Shown: positions 51,396 through 59,901, numbered from the stretch's first letter. The stretch is 64,000 bases of DNA from Enterobacter sp. SA187 (GCF_001888805.2 NZ_CP019113.1:2666001-2730000), one strand, 5' to 3'. The notes: generated by a model not told the origin, from the sequence alone. Program-made: numbers and translations.

Positions 51396-52604
51396 CTAAT
51401 TCTCACACGGCTGATTTTGTGGCTCAGGTTTCGCCACCGCGCGGGCAACCAGCGCGGCAATGATCACCAGCCCCAGCACCACCATCATCGCGCTGCGCAG
51501 ACCATAGTGCTCGCCGAGGAAGCCAAGCAGCGGCGGTCCCACCAGAAACGCCAGATAGCCGGTGGTGGCGACCACGCTGACGCGCGTCGGCGCATCCGGG
51601 CCGGTATCGCTGGCGGCGGAAATGGTCAGCGGGAAGCCGAGTGATGCCCCCAGTCCCCACAAAATCACCGACACGCCCGCCACCCAGGCGCTGTCCACAA
51701 AGATGATCAACGCGATGCCCAGTGCGCCCATCAACGCACTGGCGCGCACCACCGCGACGCGGCTGTAGCGGTCGATAAACCAGCCGCCGGTAAAGCGTCC
51801 CACGGTCATACCCAGCGTAAAGCCTGTATAGATGAGCGAGCCGGAGGTCGGGCTGAACCCGTGCCCGTCCACCATCAGCAGCGGCAGCCAGTCATTGGCG
51901 GAACCCTCCGCAAAGGCCATCGCCAGCACCACCACGCCGATCAGCATCAGCTGGACATCGCGATAAAAAGGCACGCCTTTCCCGCCCTGACCGTTCTCCT
52001 CAGCGGAGCCCTTGCCGGTGCCGTCCGGTATGGCAGTGATGGCGATAATAATCGGCATAATGGTGGCCAGCGCCGCCAGCAGAATATGCAGATTAGCGCT
52101 CACGCCGAGCGCCGTCAGCCCCATGCCGACGCCTGCGCCCGCCAGGGTACCGAGGCTGTAGAAGCCGTGCATCATCGGCAGCACGGTTTTATCCAGCGCC
52201 TGCTCCACTGCCGCGCCTTCGACGTTGATCGCCACTTCGGCAGAGCCGAGGCTCGCGCCAAATACTGCCAGCCCGCAGGCGAACAGCAGCGGCGACGCGA
52301 ACCACAGCGCCACGCTTAAGATAATCATACCGACCACGCTGAAGGACATGGCGGTGCGGATAACGCTGCGGGTGCCGAAGCGCTTAACCAGCCAGCCGGA
52401 GGAGAGGACGCCGCTCATCGAGCCGACGGACAAACCGAACAGCACCACGCCCATCCCGGCTGTAGAAACAGACAGGGTGTCGCGTATCGCGGGGGTACGC
52501 GTGGCCCAGGAAGCCATTAACAGGCCGGGTATAAAGAAAAACATAAATAACGCCCAGGTGCGGCGTTGCAGTGCCTTGCGGGGCGAGTGCGTCAGTGCGT
52601 TCAT
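51396..52604 (-). CDS. ybjJ: Inner-membrane MFS protein YbjJ
   Basis: The 402 residues equal E. coli YbjJ, with 12 helices and MFS repeats (GVVLFGLSVGSMSGVLSSGWLVKRFG; TLGMTVGRFTGGWFIDRYSRVAVV). E. coli YbjJ is an uncharacterised transporter. The start at 52604 is preferred to the frame open from 52640. In E. coli it overlaps the gene for its neighbour regulator RcdA (YbjK); that gene is absent here. Confidence 0.93.
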   Translation of the reverse strand: MNALTHSPRKALQRRTWALFMFFFIPGLLMASWATRTPAIRDTLSVSTAGMGVVLFGLSVGSMSGVLSSGWLVKRFGTRSVIRTAMSFSVVGMIILSVALWFASPLLFACGLAVFGASLGSAEVAINVEGAAVEQALDKTVLPMMHGFYSLGTLAGAGVGMGLTALGVSANLHILLAALATIMPIIIAITAIPDGTGKGSAEENGQGGKGVPFYRDVQLMLIGVVVLAMAFAEGSANDWLPLLMVDGHGFSPTSGSLIYTGFTLGMTVGRFTGGWFIDRYSRVAVVRASALMGALGIALIIFVDSAWVAGVSVILWGLGASLGFPLTISAASDTGPDAPTRVSVVATTGYLAFLVGPPLLGFLGEHYGLRSAMMVVLGLVIIAALVARAVAKPEPQNQPCEN

Positions 52605-52674
52605 GCAAAATCTCCGTTGTGAAGCAAAAGTGTACGGCATTCTGCAAAAGAGGGTAAACCCGCAATGTTAATTA

Positions 52675-53463
52675 TTATTGAACCGTTGCCGGGCGTTTTT
52701 CCGCAGGCGCAAAGCGGGTTTTACCGTGCGCATGCTCGCCGCCGCCCTGTCCACGCTTAAGCTGTATCACTTCGCCACGCTGCCAGGCATCGGCACCGGG
52801 GGCGACCGGGTGCGCATCCAGATCGCGGCGCGATTCGCGGATTTCTTTCGTATTCACGTCAAAAAGGCGATCGCGTTCGGCAAGCAGGGCGGGATCAAGC
52901 TGGCCGTCAGCGGTAAAGCCCATCATCAGCGCCGGAATGCCCAGCGGCAGGGTTTTGTCGCGATCAGTGTGCCAGGTGTGCCAGGTTTTACCGTAGGTAT
53001 TAACGATTTTGCCCATCAGCGCTTTTTCCGCAGGCGCAGGCAGGCCAGGACCAATCAGGCTGCCGGACATCACTTCATGCCGGTGGCTGTGCCAGAGCTT
53101 TTTCTCTTCAGGCGGAAGGGTATTGAACAGCCGCTCGCTGATAATGTATTCCACGCCCATGAGTTTGGCATCGCGGGTATTACCGTCGTAAATCACTGCC
53201 TGCATCACGTCTTCGTTTAACACGGTGACATAATGGTGCGCTTCCATCTGTCCGTTCTGATCGCCATTATAAAAATGAAATCCGTCGAGATAAGTATTGA
53301 TGGCGTCGATCGGCGGCCTGGACTGCATCACGCTGGCACCGGATTCCAGCAGCTGCAATTTACCGGAGGTTTCAGCGCCAGGCGCGGTGACTTTTGATGG
53401 TGAACTGCTGCCGCCGCAGCCGGAAAGAACCAGGGCGGTAAGGATGTACAGGGGGAATTTCAT
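52675..53463 (-). CDS. DUF1264 (OBAP-like) lipoprotein
   Basis: The 262-residue protein starts with a lipoprotein signal: MKFPLYILTALVLSGCGG, with Cys17 as the lipidation site and no Asp at +2, so it is probably sorted to the outer membrane. The rest resembles the DUF1264/oil-body-associated family: FHFYNGDQNGQMEAHHYVTVLNEDV, AKLMGVEYIISERLF, KLWHSHRHEVMSG, with several conserved histidines. Its function is unknown. The start is set by GGAG and the lipobox; upstream frame to 53604 is spurious. Two stop codons in tandem end it. It is not part of the E. coli K-12 order here. Confidence 0.85.
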   Translation of the reverse strand: MKFPLYILTALVLSGCGGSSSPSKVTAPGAETSGKLQLLESGASVMQSRPPIDAINTYLDGFHFYNGDQNGQMEAHHYVTVLNEDVMQAVIYDGNTRDAKLMGVEYIISERLFNTLPPEEKKLWHSHRHEVMSGSLIGPGLPAPAEKALMGKIVNTYGKTWHTWHTDRDKTLPLGIPALMMGFTADGQLDPALLAERDRLFDVNTKEIRESRRDLDAHPVAPGADAWQRGEVIQLKRGQGGGEHAHGKTRFAPAEKRPATVQ

Positions 53464-53566
53464 GTCAGCTCCGTAAGACTGTTCAGGGTCTAATAACCTT
53501 AGACGGTAATGGGATTTACGGCAGGAGAGTGATGAAGAACATGGCATCATTAGCGTTTCTTTATAA

Positions 53567-54307
53567 TTATGTGAGATAGCTTTCAGCTTTTTTGTGTTGC
53601 TCAATAATATGTTTCCGAACTACTTTCCGATAATACAGCGTCAGTATCGCGCTGATTGCCAGCCAAAATAAACCTGTTTCAAACGTACTCAGTGCGGCGT
53701 AGAGCACGGTTTTGCTCTTCTCAAAATTTGTAATCTCTTTCGAAATGTACCGGGTATGTTCCTTTTTCCTGAACATGTCGCAAATGAAACCCGTCAGATC
53801 CGCAGACAGTCTGCTTCGCTGCGACAGGGTGTTAACCGGTGTCTGGTCACATTGCTCAGTCGTTACGGCTAAGGAATGACCGGAAAATAGTGATGCCGAT
53901 TTTGCACTGTCATGGGTTAAATAAAAGAATTCATTGGTGGGCTTATACACCAGCAAAGTCCAGTTCTGCGGTGTAAGCAGGGTTTTAATGTGCATAGCGG
54001 AGAGATATGACGCCGAACCCGCGCCAAAGATGATAAGCAGAAAACCAAAGAATAGATCGGTTCGGGTATTTTTCGGGATCGTCTTTAAGGGAAGGCTGAC
54101 ATAAAAGAGCCGTAGCGGCCATGCCGGAATACCTGCCTGCAAAAGAAATTCCGATTTGCCTTTAATGGGAGCCGTAAGAAACTTTCTTATCAGAAGGAAT
54201 GCAGCGTAAATACCACCAATTAAGCTGAAGATGCCGGTAAGTGTACCCACCGGAGAGGTAATAAATTCGTTGGTGATAATATCTGCGACAGAATCAAAAC
54301 TCTTCAT
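53567..54307 (-). CDS. Uncharacterised membrane protein (246 aa)
   Basis: I do not recognise this protein with confidence; it may belong to a DUF family of enterobacterial membrane proteins. It shows hydrophobic segments near residues 17-40, 85-105 and 208-230, a soluble central part with two cysteines (CDQTP and FICDMF), and a basic C-terminus (YYRKVVRKHIIEQHKK). The DNA is clearly richer in A and T than its neighbours, which suggests transfer. GGAGG precedes the ATG. It is co-oriented with the DUF1264 gene 103 nt downstream and lies 3' of the rybB terminator. Confidence 0.7.
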   Translation of the reverse strand: MKSFDSVADIITNEFITSPVGTLTGIFSLIGGIYAAFLLIRKFLTAPIKGKSEFLLQAGIPAWPLRLFYVSLPLKTIPKNTRTDLFFGFLLIIFGAGSASYLSAMHIKTLLTPQNWTLLVYKPTNEFFYLTHDSAKSASLFSGHSLAVTTEQCDQTPVNTLSQRSRLSADLTGFICDMFRKKEHTRYISKEITNFEKSKTVLYAALSTFETGLFWLAISAILTLYYRKVVRKHIIEQHKKAESYLT

Positions 54308-54394
54308 AGTGCCTCCTTGCCTGGTAATGAAGGTGTCCGGAAGAGGGGGGACGCGCCTGAGGTTCAGGTTATCTTGTCACAAATTTCAGGCAAT

Positions 54395-54474
54395 AAAAAA
54401 CCCATCAACCTTGAACCAAAGATGGCGGGGTTGATGGGCTCCACAAAATGGGGACATCAAAGAAAAGCAGTGGC
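54395..54474 (-). ncRNA. rybB: RybB, sigma-E dependent Hfq-binding small RNA
   Basis: RybB represses outer-membrane porin mRNAs during envelope stress. The 80-nt RNA begins GCCACTGCTTTTCTTTGATG, the known seed for omp mRNAs, and ends with a terminator hairpin whose stem is CCCATCAACC/GGTTGATGGG followed by six T. The sequence agrees with E. coli RybB except for a slightly longer terminator loop. The location next to ybjL is the E. coli position. OmpG in this window is not a proven target. Confidence 0.95.
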
Positions 54475-54479
54475 AATAG

Positions 54480-54507
54480 TTATGACTGGCGCTTTGCGGA
54501 AAAGTTC
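54480..54507 (-). promoter_or_regulatory. Sigma-E promoter of rybB
   Basis: On the minus strand GAACTT (54502-54507) and TCATAA (54480-54485) are 16 bp apart, matching the sigma-E consensus, and the -10 box lies five bases before the RybB 5' end. Confidence 0.9.
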
Positions 54508-54550
54508 TCGCGAAAGCATAAATAATTTGCCACTCCGGTCAGGTTGAGAC

Positions 54551-56236
54551 TTATCCTAGCCCCGGCCAGATAATGATGATCAGCGTACCGGCAAGGGTCA
54601 GCAGCACGTTGGCGATGGCGTAGGTCCCGGCGTAGCCCAGCGCGGGGATGTTACTGCGCGCGGTGTCGCTGATGATTTCCATCGCCGGGGCGCAGGTGCG
54701 TGCGCCCATAATGGCGCCGAACAGCAGGGCGCGGTTCATGCGCAGCACATAAGCGCCAAACAGAAAACAGATCACCACCGGCACCAGGCTGACCAGCAAA
54801 CCTGCCGCCAGCATCTGGCCGCCGACAGCGCCAAGCCCGTGACCGATGCCGCTCCCCGCGCTCAGCCCGACGCCTGCCATAAATACCATCAGGCCGAACT
54901 CTTTCACCATATTCAGCGCGCCCTGGGGGATGTAACCAAAAGTCGGATGGTTAGCACGCAGGAAGCCGAGCATGATCCCGGCGAACAGCAGACCGGCGGC
55001 GTTCCCGATGCCGAAGCTGAAATTGCTGAACTGGAAGGTGATCATGCCGATCATCAGCCCGACGATAAAGAAGGCGCAGAAGGCCAGCAGATCCGTGACC
55101 TGGCTGTGAATGGAGATAAAGCCGATGCGGTCGGCGATAGTTTTCACCCGTCGCGCGTCGCCGCTCACCTGCAACACGTCGCCCTTGTTGAGCAGAATGT
55201 TGTCGTCAATGGGCATCTCAATCTGGCTGCGGATCACGCGGTTAAGGAAACAGCCGTGATCGGTCAGCTTTAACTGCGCCAGGCGGCGACCCACAACGTT
55301 GTGGTTTTTCACCACGATCTCTTCGGTGACGATGCGCATGTCCAGCAGGTCGCGGTCAAACACCTCTTTACCATTACGGAAGCTCGGATCGAGACGCGCA
55401 TGGGCATCCGGGTAGCCGACCAGCGCGATCTCATCGCCCATCTGCAATACCGCATCGCCATCCGGCGCGGCCAGGATGCCATTGCGGCGGATGCGCTCGA
55501 TGTAGCAGCCCGTCTGGCGATAAATGCCCAGCTCGCGCAGGTTTTTACCATCGGCCCAGGCCACCAGCTCCGGCCCCACGCGATAGGCGCGGATCACCGG
55601 CAGATAGACTTTGCGGCTGGCGTCGGTATCCAGGCCGCGCTCGCGGGCGATTTGCTGGGCGCTGGTCTGTAAATCCTGATGTTGCAGTTTAGGCAGATAA
55701 CGCGCGCCGACAATCAGGCTGACCAGTCCAATCAGGTAAGTTAATGCGTAGCCGAGGCTTAAATGATCGAGCGCGGAGGAAAGTTGCCCGCTGTCCATAC
55801 CCGAGTGGCGCAGCGTGTCGCCGGCACCCACCAGCACCGGCGTGGAGGTCATGGATCCGGCGAGCATGCCGGCCGTCAGGCCAATATCCCAGCCGAATAA
55901 TTTACCCAGACCAAGAGCGATAAGCAGCGCGCTGCCGACCATCACCAGCGCCAGCATCAGATAGTTTTTGCCGTCGCGAAAGAAAATTGAAAAAAAGTTG
56001 GGTCCTGCTTCCACACCGACACAAAAAATAAACAGCATAAAGCCTAAATTGAGCGCGTCGGTGTTAATCGCAAAATGCTGCTGGCCCAGTAATAAAGAAA
56101 CGACTAAAACGCCAATGGAATTACCCAGTTGAATGGAGCCGAGGCGCAATTTTCCGAGGCAAAGCCCGAGAGCCAGTACCACGAATAATAACAGTATGTA
56201 ATTCCCATTTAACAAATCTGCGACGTTTATATTCAC
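54551..56236 (-). CDS. ybjL: Putative aspartate:alanine-exchanger family transporter YbjL
   Basis: The 561 residues equal E. coli YbjL: five N-terminal helices, two TrkA-C domains in the cytoplasmic centre (about 200-370) and five to six C-terminal helices, the AspT/YidE plan. Conserved repeats GLTAGMLAGSMTSTP and GAIMGARTCAPAMEII face each other in the two halves. The substrate is not proven. It is divergent from ybjM. Confidence 0.95.
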   Translation of the reverse strand: MNINVADLLNGNYILLLFVVLALGLCLGKLRLGSIQLGNSIGVLVVSLLLGQQHFAINTDALNLGFMLFIFCVGVEAGPNFFSIFFRDGKNYLMLALVMVGSALLIALGLGKLFGWDIGLTAGMLAGSMTSTPVLVGAGDTLRHSGMDSGQLSSALDHLSLGYALTYLIGLVSLIVGARYLPKLQHQDLQTSAQQIARERGLDTDASRKVYLPVIRAYRVGPELVAWADGKNLRELGIYRQTGCYIERIRRNGILAAPDGDAVLQMGDEIALVGYPDAHARLDPSFRNGKEVFDRDLLDMRIVTEEIVVKNHNVVGRRLAQLKLTDHGCFLNRVIRSQIEMPIDDNILLNKGDVLQVSGDARRVKTIADRIGFISIHSQVTDLLAFCAFFIVGLMIGMITFQFSNFSFGIGNAAGLLFAGIMLGFLRANHPTFGYIPQGALNMVKEFGLMVFMAGVGLSAGSGIGHGLGAVGGQMLAAGLLVSLVPVVICFLFGAYVLRMNRALLFGAIMGARTCAPAMEIISDTARSNIPALGYAGTYAIANVLLTLAGTLIIIIWPGLG

Positions 56237-56464
56237 GGAGTCTAACTTCTTGTTTACTTGTAAGCTGTTGAAAGAAATAATAAATTGCGCTAATGTTTTG
56301 CTTAAGGCCAGACGTTAATTAAAACAAATTCACTGACCAAAAATAGCCTGCAAACATAATCAGGCCGTAGTTTAGTCTTATTAAGAAACCACGGCTAGTC
56401 AGAATCGTGCATGTAAGTGGGTGGGTAATTTGGCAAGGATTGCTGCATAGCTTTATCTGACCGG

Positions 56465-56481
56465 GCGTTCCGAAGGAACGC
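56465..56481 (+). other. Hairpin in the ybjM 5' leader
   Basis: GCGTTCC and GGAACGC form a perfect 7-bp stem with a GAA triloop, 37 nt before the ybjM start. It may shape leader stability; no known riboswitch was recognised. Confidence 0.4.
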
Positions 56482-56518
56482 ACGAGGCGCTTGATAGAGG
56501 CAGTGTCAGGAGGATTGT

Positions 56519-56890
56519 TTGAAATCTAAACGTGGTTGGGCAAGCGCGTTTTGCTGCTTTCTGCTGTTTATTGTGGTGTGTCTGTCACTGGCGCTGAAGA
56601 TGAAAGGGGCGTTTCGCGCGTCTGGTCATCCGGAGCTGGGCCTGTTGTTTTTTGTTATACCCGGTGCCGTCGCAAGCTTTGTATCCCGTAAGCGTCAGGT
56701 ACTGTTGCCGCTGATGGGAGCGATGCTGGCCGCGCCGCTGTGCTTTGTGCTGATGCGCATGGTTATCGCGCAGGAGCGTGAATTCTGGCAGGAGCTGGCG
56801 TGGTTATTCAGTGCGGTTTTCTGGTGCGCGCTGGGGGCGCTGTGCTATCTGTTTGTCAGTAGCATGATGAGTAAAAAGGGGCGGAGTTAA
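56519..56890 (+). CDS. ybjM: Small inner-membrane protein YbjM
   Basis: The 123-residue protein has four hydrophobic segments and matches E. coli YbjM (125 aa), for example MKGAFRA.GHPE.GLLFF and FWQELAWL.SAVFWCALGALC. Its function is unknown. Translation starts at TTG, seven bases after AGGAGG; no ATG in frame gives a full protein. It is convergent with grxA. Confidence 0.92.
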   Translation: MKSKRGWASAFCCFLLFIVVCLSLALKMKGAFRASGHPELGLLFFVIPGAVASFVSRKRQVLLPLMGAMLAAPLCFVLMRMVIAQEREFWQELAWLFSAVFWCALGALCYLFVSSMMSKKGRS

Positions 56891-56902
56891 CGCCCCTTTT
56901 TT
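56878..56902. terminator. Bidirectional terminator between ybjM and grxA
   Basis: GGGGCG and CGCCCC form the stem over the ybjM stop codon, with T6 on the right and an A-run on the left, so both convergent genes can end here. Confidence 0.85.
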
Positions 56903-56909
56903 ATTACTG

Positions 56910-57173
56910 TTAAGCGAACAGGCCAAGATTGGCTCTGGCGTACGCTTCAAAATCAGTGCAGCCGCCAATGTGTTTCTGATCGAGGAAAATCTGCGGCACG
57001 GTTTCTACCGGCTTACCGACGGTTTTTTCCAGATCGGCTTTAGTAATACCTTCCGCGTGAATATCCACGTAGCGATAGTTAAAATCATCGCGCTCAGCAG
57101 TTAATTTTTCTGCCAGTTCTTTAGCGCGTACACAATACGGGCATCCCGGGCGACCAAAAATTACAGCGAACAT
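56910..57173 (-). CDS. grxA: Glutaredoxin 1 GrxA
   Basis: GrxA reduces ribonucleotide reductase and protein disulfides with glutathione. The 87 residues show the CPYC active site (Cys11, Cys14) and the GSH-binding VPQIF and GGCTDFEAY motifs. In E. coli it is induced by OxyR; a clear OxyR site was not recognised in the 172-nt upstream region. Confidence 0.96.
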   Translation of the reverse strand: MFAVIFGRPGCPYCVRAKELAEKLTAERDDFNYRYVDIHAEGITKADLEKTVGKPVETVPQIFLDQKHIGGCTDFEAYARANLGLFA

Positions 57174-57311
57174 ACACTCTCCTTAATGCTTGAGGCCTGA
57201 CGGCGAATGAAACCATCATGACGACTATGGTCAGGCAGGGAAAGCAGGTTTTACCTGTTGGTCTGATACCGTAAGGCTATGTTTCGCCAAAAGCTGTCAG
57301 ATAATTTCATC

Positions 57312-57317
57312 TATAAT
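57312..57317 (+). promoter_or_regulatory. -10 box TATAAT of the nfsA-rimK operon
   Basis: A perfect -10 hexamer lies 29 nt before the nfsA start. The -35 zone is non-consensus and contains GCCAAAA (57286-57292), like the 3' half of a SoxS/MarA box, which fits the known SoxRS control in E. coli. The 5' half is degenerate. Confidence 0.5.
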
Positions 57318-57345
57318 CTCATCCTTTTTTACCCGGAGAGATGTA

Positions 57346-58068
57346 ATGACCCCGACTATTGACCTGCTGCTTGCTCATCGTTCCATTCGCCATTTTACCG
57401 GTGAGCCCATTACCCGGGTGCAGCGCGATGCCATTATTGCCAGCGCACAGGCGGCGTCCAGCTCCAGCTTTTTACAGTGTTCTTCCATTGTTCGCTTAAC
57501 CGATCCGGCGCTGCGTGAAAAGTTTGTCACCCTGACCGGCGGACAGCAGCATGTGGCGCAGGCGGCGGAGTTCTGGGTGTTCTGCGCTGATTTCAATCGC
57601 CACCTGCAGATCTGCCCGGACGCGCAGTTAGGCCTGGCGGAACAGCTGCTGCTTGGCGTGGTGGATACCGCGCTGATGGGACAAAACGCCATGACGGCGG
57701 CGGAATCCCTGGGTCTTGGCGGCGTTTACATCGGCGGTATCCGTAACAGCATTGTGGAGGTCACGGAATTACTGGCGCTGCCGAAACATGTGCTGCCGCT
57801 GTTCGGCCTGTGTCTTGGCTGGCCCGCGGATAACCCGGACGTGAAGCCGCGCCTGCCTGCGGCCATGGTGGTGCATGAGAATCGCTACCAGCCGGTGGAT
57901 GATGCTTTACTTGCGGCCTATGACGATGAACTGGCGGAGTATTATCTGACCCGCGGCAGCAATAATCGCCGCGATACCTGGAGCGATCATATTCGCCGCA
58001 CCATCATTAAAGAAAACCGCCCCTTTATTCTCGATTATTTGCATCAGCAGGGCTGGGCAACGCGATAA
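57346..58068 (+). CDS. nfsA: Oxygen-insensitive NADPH nitroreductase NfsA
   Basis: NfsA is an FMN enzyme reducing nitro compounds and quinones in two-electron steps. The 240 residues equal the E. coli length; the N-terminal HRSIRHFTGEPI, the GVVDTALMGQNAM helix, GGVYIGGIRN and CLGWPADNPDVKPRLP are FMN and dimer motifs. GGAGAG precedes the ATG. In E. coli ybjC comes first in this operon; it is absent here. Confidence 0.96.
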   Translation: MTPTIDLLLAHRSIRHFTGEPITRVQRDAIIASAQAASSSSFLQCSSIVRLTDPALREKFVTLTGGQQHVAQAAEFWVFCADFNRHLQICPDAQLGLAEQLLLGVVDTALMGQNAMTAAESLGLGGVYIGGIRNSIVEVTELLALPKHVLPLFGLCLGWPADNPDVKPRLPAAMVVHENRYQPVDDALLAAYDDELAEYYLTRGSNNRRDTWSDHIRRTIIKENRPFILDYLHQQGWATR

Positions 58069-58140
58069 ATCACGTTCATCCTGCGCGCGCCTGCGTGTAT
58101 TATACGCAGGCTTTTCCAGGTCTTGTCAGAGAGGTGCAGG

Positions 58141-59043
58141 GTGAAAATTGCCATATTGTCCCGGGATGGAACGCTCTGGTCGTGCAAACGCCTGCGCGAA
58201 GCCGCGATACGTCGCGGTCATCTCGTCGAGATCCTCGATCCGCTGTCCTGTTATATGAATATCAGTCCGGCGGCGTCGTCCATTCATTATAAAGGCCGTC
58301 AGCTGCCCTTTTTTGACGCCGTGATCCCGCGCATTGGCTCGGCCATCACCTTTTACGGCACCGCCGCGCTGCGCCAGTTTGAAATCCTTGGCAGCTTTCC
58401 GCTGAATGAATCCGTTGCCATCACCCGCGCCCGGGACAAGCTGCGCTCGCTGCAACTGCTGGCGCGCCAGGGCATTGACCTGCCGGTGACCGGTATCGCC
58501 CACTCGCCGGATGACACCAGCGATCTGATCGACATGGTGGGCGGCGCGCCGCTGGTGGTGAAGCTGGTGGAAGGGACGCAGGGGATCGGCGTGGTGCTGG
58601 CGGAAACGCGGCAGGCGGCGGAAAGCGTCATCGACGCCTTTCGCGGGCTGAACGCGCATATCCTGGTGCAGGAGTATATTGAGGAAGCGAAGGGAACGGA
58701 TATTCGCTGCCTGGTGGTGGGCGATGAAGTGGTCGCGGCTATTGAAAGGCGGGCCAAGCCGGGGGATTTCCGCTCTAACCTGCATCGCGGCGGGGCGGCT
58801 ACGGTGGCGAACATTACGCTGCGCGAGCGGGAAATTGCCATTCTGGCGGCGAAAACCCTCGGCCTCGACGTGGCGGGCGTGGATATTCTGCGGGCGAACC
58901 GTGGGCCGCTGGTGATGGAGGTTAACGCCTCGCCGGGGCTGGAAGGCATTGAAAAAACCACCGGCGTGGATATCGCCGACCGCATGATCGCCTGGATCGA
59001 GCGCCAGGCCACGCCGGATTTCTGTCTGAAAACCGGCGGCTGA
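58141..59043 (+). CDS. rimK: Ribosomal protein S6 glutamate ligase RimK
   Basis: RimK adds glutamates to the C-terminus of ribosomal protein S6 and can make poly-alpha-glutamate. The 300-residue ATP-grasp protein has GGAPLVVKLVEGTQGIGVVL, QEYIEEA, DIRCLVVGD and VMEVNASPGLEGIE. It begins at GTG 58141, giving the E. coli length; the frame open from 58123 adds six residues. It follows nfsA by 72 nt. Confidence 0.96.
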   Translation: MKIAILSRDGTLWSCKRLREAAIRRGHLVEILDPLSCYMNISPAASSIHYKGRQLPFFDAVIPRIGSAITFYGTAALRQFEILGSFPLNESVAITRARDKLRSLQLLARQGIDLPVTGIAHSPDDTSDLIDMVGGAPLVVKLVEGTQGIGVVLAETRQAAESVIDAFRGLNAHILVQEYIEEAKGTDIRCLVVGDEVVAAIERRAKPGDFRSNLHRGGAATVANITLREREIAILAAKTLGLDVAGVDILRANRGPLVMEVNASPGLEGIEKTTGVDIADRMIAWIERQATPDFCLKTGG

Positions 59044-59129
59044 GCGGTTTATCGACTTCGGCAATGGTATGGATCGGCATTTTTGCGTAAGCTAATGGCC
59101 GCATAATTTTTTAAGAGGTAGCACATTCT

Positions 59130-59609
59130 ATGGATTCACTCGTCGTTCCCGGTCTGGACACGTTACGTCAGTGGCTTGACGAGCTGGGCATCAGTTTTTA
59201 TGAGTGTGATACCTGCCAGGCATTGCATCTGCCGCATATGCAGAATTTCGACGGTATTTACGATGCCAAAGTCGATCTGGTTGACGACATTATTCTCTTC
59301 TCGGCGATGGCGGAAGTGAAGCCCTCGGCGCTGCTGCCGCTGGCGTCAGATCTGTCGGCCATTAACGCCAGTTCACTGACGGTGAAAGCCTTCCTGGATA
59401 TACAGGATGATAATCTGCCAAAGCTGGTGGTTTGCCAGTCTTTATTCGCCGCGCCTGGCATTACTTTTAAACAGTTCTCCTGGTTTATGCGCCAGAGCGA
59501 AGAACAGATTTCCATGGTGATCCTTGAGGCCAGCGCGCATCAGATGCTGTTTACCAGCGAAGAAGAGGATCCGAACGCCGACGCCGCGCCGCACAATTTT
59601 CTTCACTAA
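59130..59609 (+). CDS. ybjN: YbjN, type III secretion chaperone-like protein
   Basis: The 159-residue cytoplasmic protein matches E. coli YbjN and has the secretion-chaperone-like alpha/beta fold (DUF1790/YbjN). Overexpression in E. coli alters motility and stress responses; the molecular role is unknown. AGAGGT lies upstream of the ATG, 86 nt after rimK, so it may be read from the nfsA-rimK operon or its own promoter. Confidence 0.93.
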   Translation: MDSLVVPGLDTLRQWLDELGISFYECDTCQALHLPHMQNFDGIYDAKVDLVDDIILFSAMAEVKPSALLPLASDLSAINASSLTVKAFLDIQDDNLPKLVVCQSLFAAPGITFKQFSWFMRQSEEQISMVILEASAHQMLFTSEEEDPNADAAPHNFLH

Positions 59610-59840
59610 GCGCCCCTGATTTAAACGCAGTCGCTGCCATGGCGGCTGCATAATTCCTCGTTTTATTCTGCTTTTAACTATTCTTTAAAGAATATTTCAC
59701 CCCACTTCAGGCCGTTTCGGCTTATCACATAGACTGATCGTGCATAAAAAATTAGTAAAAGGCGTTTTTTAATCTGACCTATAGCCTCGAACCCTGGCTA
59801 CAGTTATTCTTGCGGGGCTTCAATAGCATGCAGCGTCTGC

Positions 59841-59860
59841 CGGATAATTCAAATTATCCG
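59841..59860. promoter_or_regulatory. Perfect palindrome upstream of potF
   Basis: CGGATAATTCAAATTATCCG has 9-bp arms and a 2-nt centre. CTGC and GCAG flank it (59837 and 59863), so the whole could also fold as a long imperfect hairpin. It lies 97 nt before potF and is a strong operator candidate for an unidentified regulator. Confidence 0.5.
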
Positions 59861-59880
59861 TTGCAGCGGTGAGTGACAAA

Positions 59881-59901
59881 CTATGCACGATTCTTGCATA
59901 G
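59881..59901 (+). promoter_or_regulatory. Inverted repeat with sigma-54-like element, potF promoter
   Basis: CTATGCA and TGCATAG form perfect 7-bp arms. Within them ATGCACG-N4-TTGCA fits the sigma-54 -24/-12 layout except that the key GG is TG. The E. coli pot operon is under nitrogen control, which makes sigma-54 use plausible, but the mismatch is at an important base. Confidence 0.45.

Noticed and set aside
54448..54525. 25-codon plus-strand frame beginning MGTSKKSSGNSYDW
   Set aside because: It is the antisense of the RybB 5' end and its sigma-E promoter; it has no good ribosome site. The sRNA explains the conservation.
54317..54547. 76-codon plus-strand frame over the rybB locus
   Set aside because: It crosses the RybB terminator hairpin and promoter and has no family match.
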